Part shown: in pieces, positions 63,956-64,000 of the stretch
Numbering within the stretch: the stretch's first letter is position 1
How the letters are laid out: each line of letters starts with the position of its first letter
NCBI RefSeq assembly: GCF_039831995.1
Contig: NZ_JBDOIO010000005.1
Location: 682,001-746,000, forward strand
Source of the DNA: Paenibacillus pabuli
GTDB taxonomy: Bacteria > Bacillota > Bacilli > Paenibacillales > Paenibacillaceae
Direction: 5' to 3'
DNA length: 64,000 nt
Notes under the pieces: generated by a model
Told to the model about the DNA's origin: nothing
The model's input: only the letters and a program-made list of their open reading frames with translations
Database searches by the model: none
Made by a program: the position numbers and the translations under genes

Positions 63956-64000
63956 TTACTTTTTTTCTTCTTGTGCCGTGGCTTCTCCGCCTACGAAACA
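63956..64000 (-). CDS. C-terminal end of a gene continuing beyond the window
   Basis: The last 14 codons and TAA of a minus-strand gene are visible (…GGEATAQEEKK). Too short to identify. A terminator follows. Confidence 0.6.
   Translation of the reverse strand, partial: CFVGGEATAQEEKK

Overview
The window reads as chromosome of a Gram-positive, moderate-GC, flagellated Bacillales bacterium, most likely a Paenibacillus. The evidence is seen in the sequence: S-layer-homology (SLH) surface proteins, an AraR-type arabinose regulator with TGTACGTACA operators, CcpA-type cre boxes, Fur and Zur boxes of the Bacillus type, strong GGAGG ribosome sites, frequent TTG/GTG starts and many hairpin-plus-U-run terminators. 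No rRNA, tRNA or CRISPR array was seen.

Layout. 1-6.9 kb: a truncated lipoprotein gene, a tandem GNAT acetyltransferase, a small Mor-like regulator, a WYL regulator divergent from a DHFR/RibD-like reductase, an operon DUF4180 - SRPBCC - SGNH esterase, and a NUDIX hydrolase. 7-15 kb: an orphan histidine kinase, a reductase/HxlR pair, an orphan flgB, an SDR/MarR pair with a candidate operator, a TPR-SUKH protein and an AraC-GyrI regulator. 15-20.4 kb: two tandem, translationally coupled family-2 glycosyltransferases, a TerD-domain protein and an unknown protein separated by 400 bp that holds short ORFs and a repeated ribosome-site motif. 20.5-32.1 kb: malate:quinone oxidoreductase with a cre box, then two metal-uptake operons. 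One is a siderophore ABC transporter behind a Fur box. The other is a five-gene Opp/Nik/Cnt-type ABC transporter whose promoter spacer is filled by a Zur box, which points to zinc or zinc-metallophore uptake.

32.2-36.1 kb is an AT-rich accessory island: a WXG100-type polymorphic toxin with a restriction-endonuclease-like tip, its Imm7-like immunity protein, and an IS30-family element sitting between a 5'-truncated membrane protein and a 3'-truncated AAA/OLD-like ATPase. This looks like a deletion scar in a former defence or conflict locus. 36.2-44.7 kb: a 7TM-PAS-GGDEF diguanylate cyclase, an aminoglycoside N3-acetyltransferase, and the araBDA operon with divergent araR. The araB promoter carries the AraR operator between -35 and -10 and a candidate cre box just downstream.

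44.7-64 kb is dominated by the cell surface: an SLH protein with six 69-residue repeats, a histidine kinase, a GNAT, a SUKH-helical-repeat protein, a class B sortase in an operon with a ~2020-residue adhesin ending in an APKTG sorting signal, an SLH-anchored 5'-nucleotidase, and a membrane polysaccharide deacetylase with a coiled-coil partner. The most promising items for follow-up are the IS30-broken island with its toxin/immunity pair, the Zur-controlled opine-metallophore-like importer, the sortase B/giant adhesin pair, and the small-ORF intergenic regions at 18.9-19.3 and 58.9-59.4 kb.
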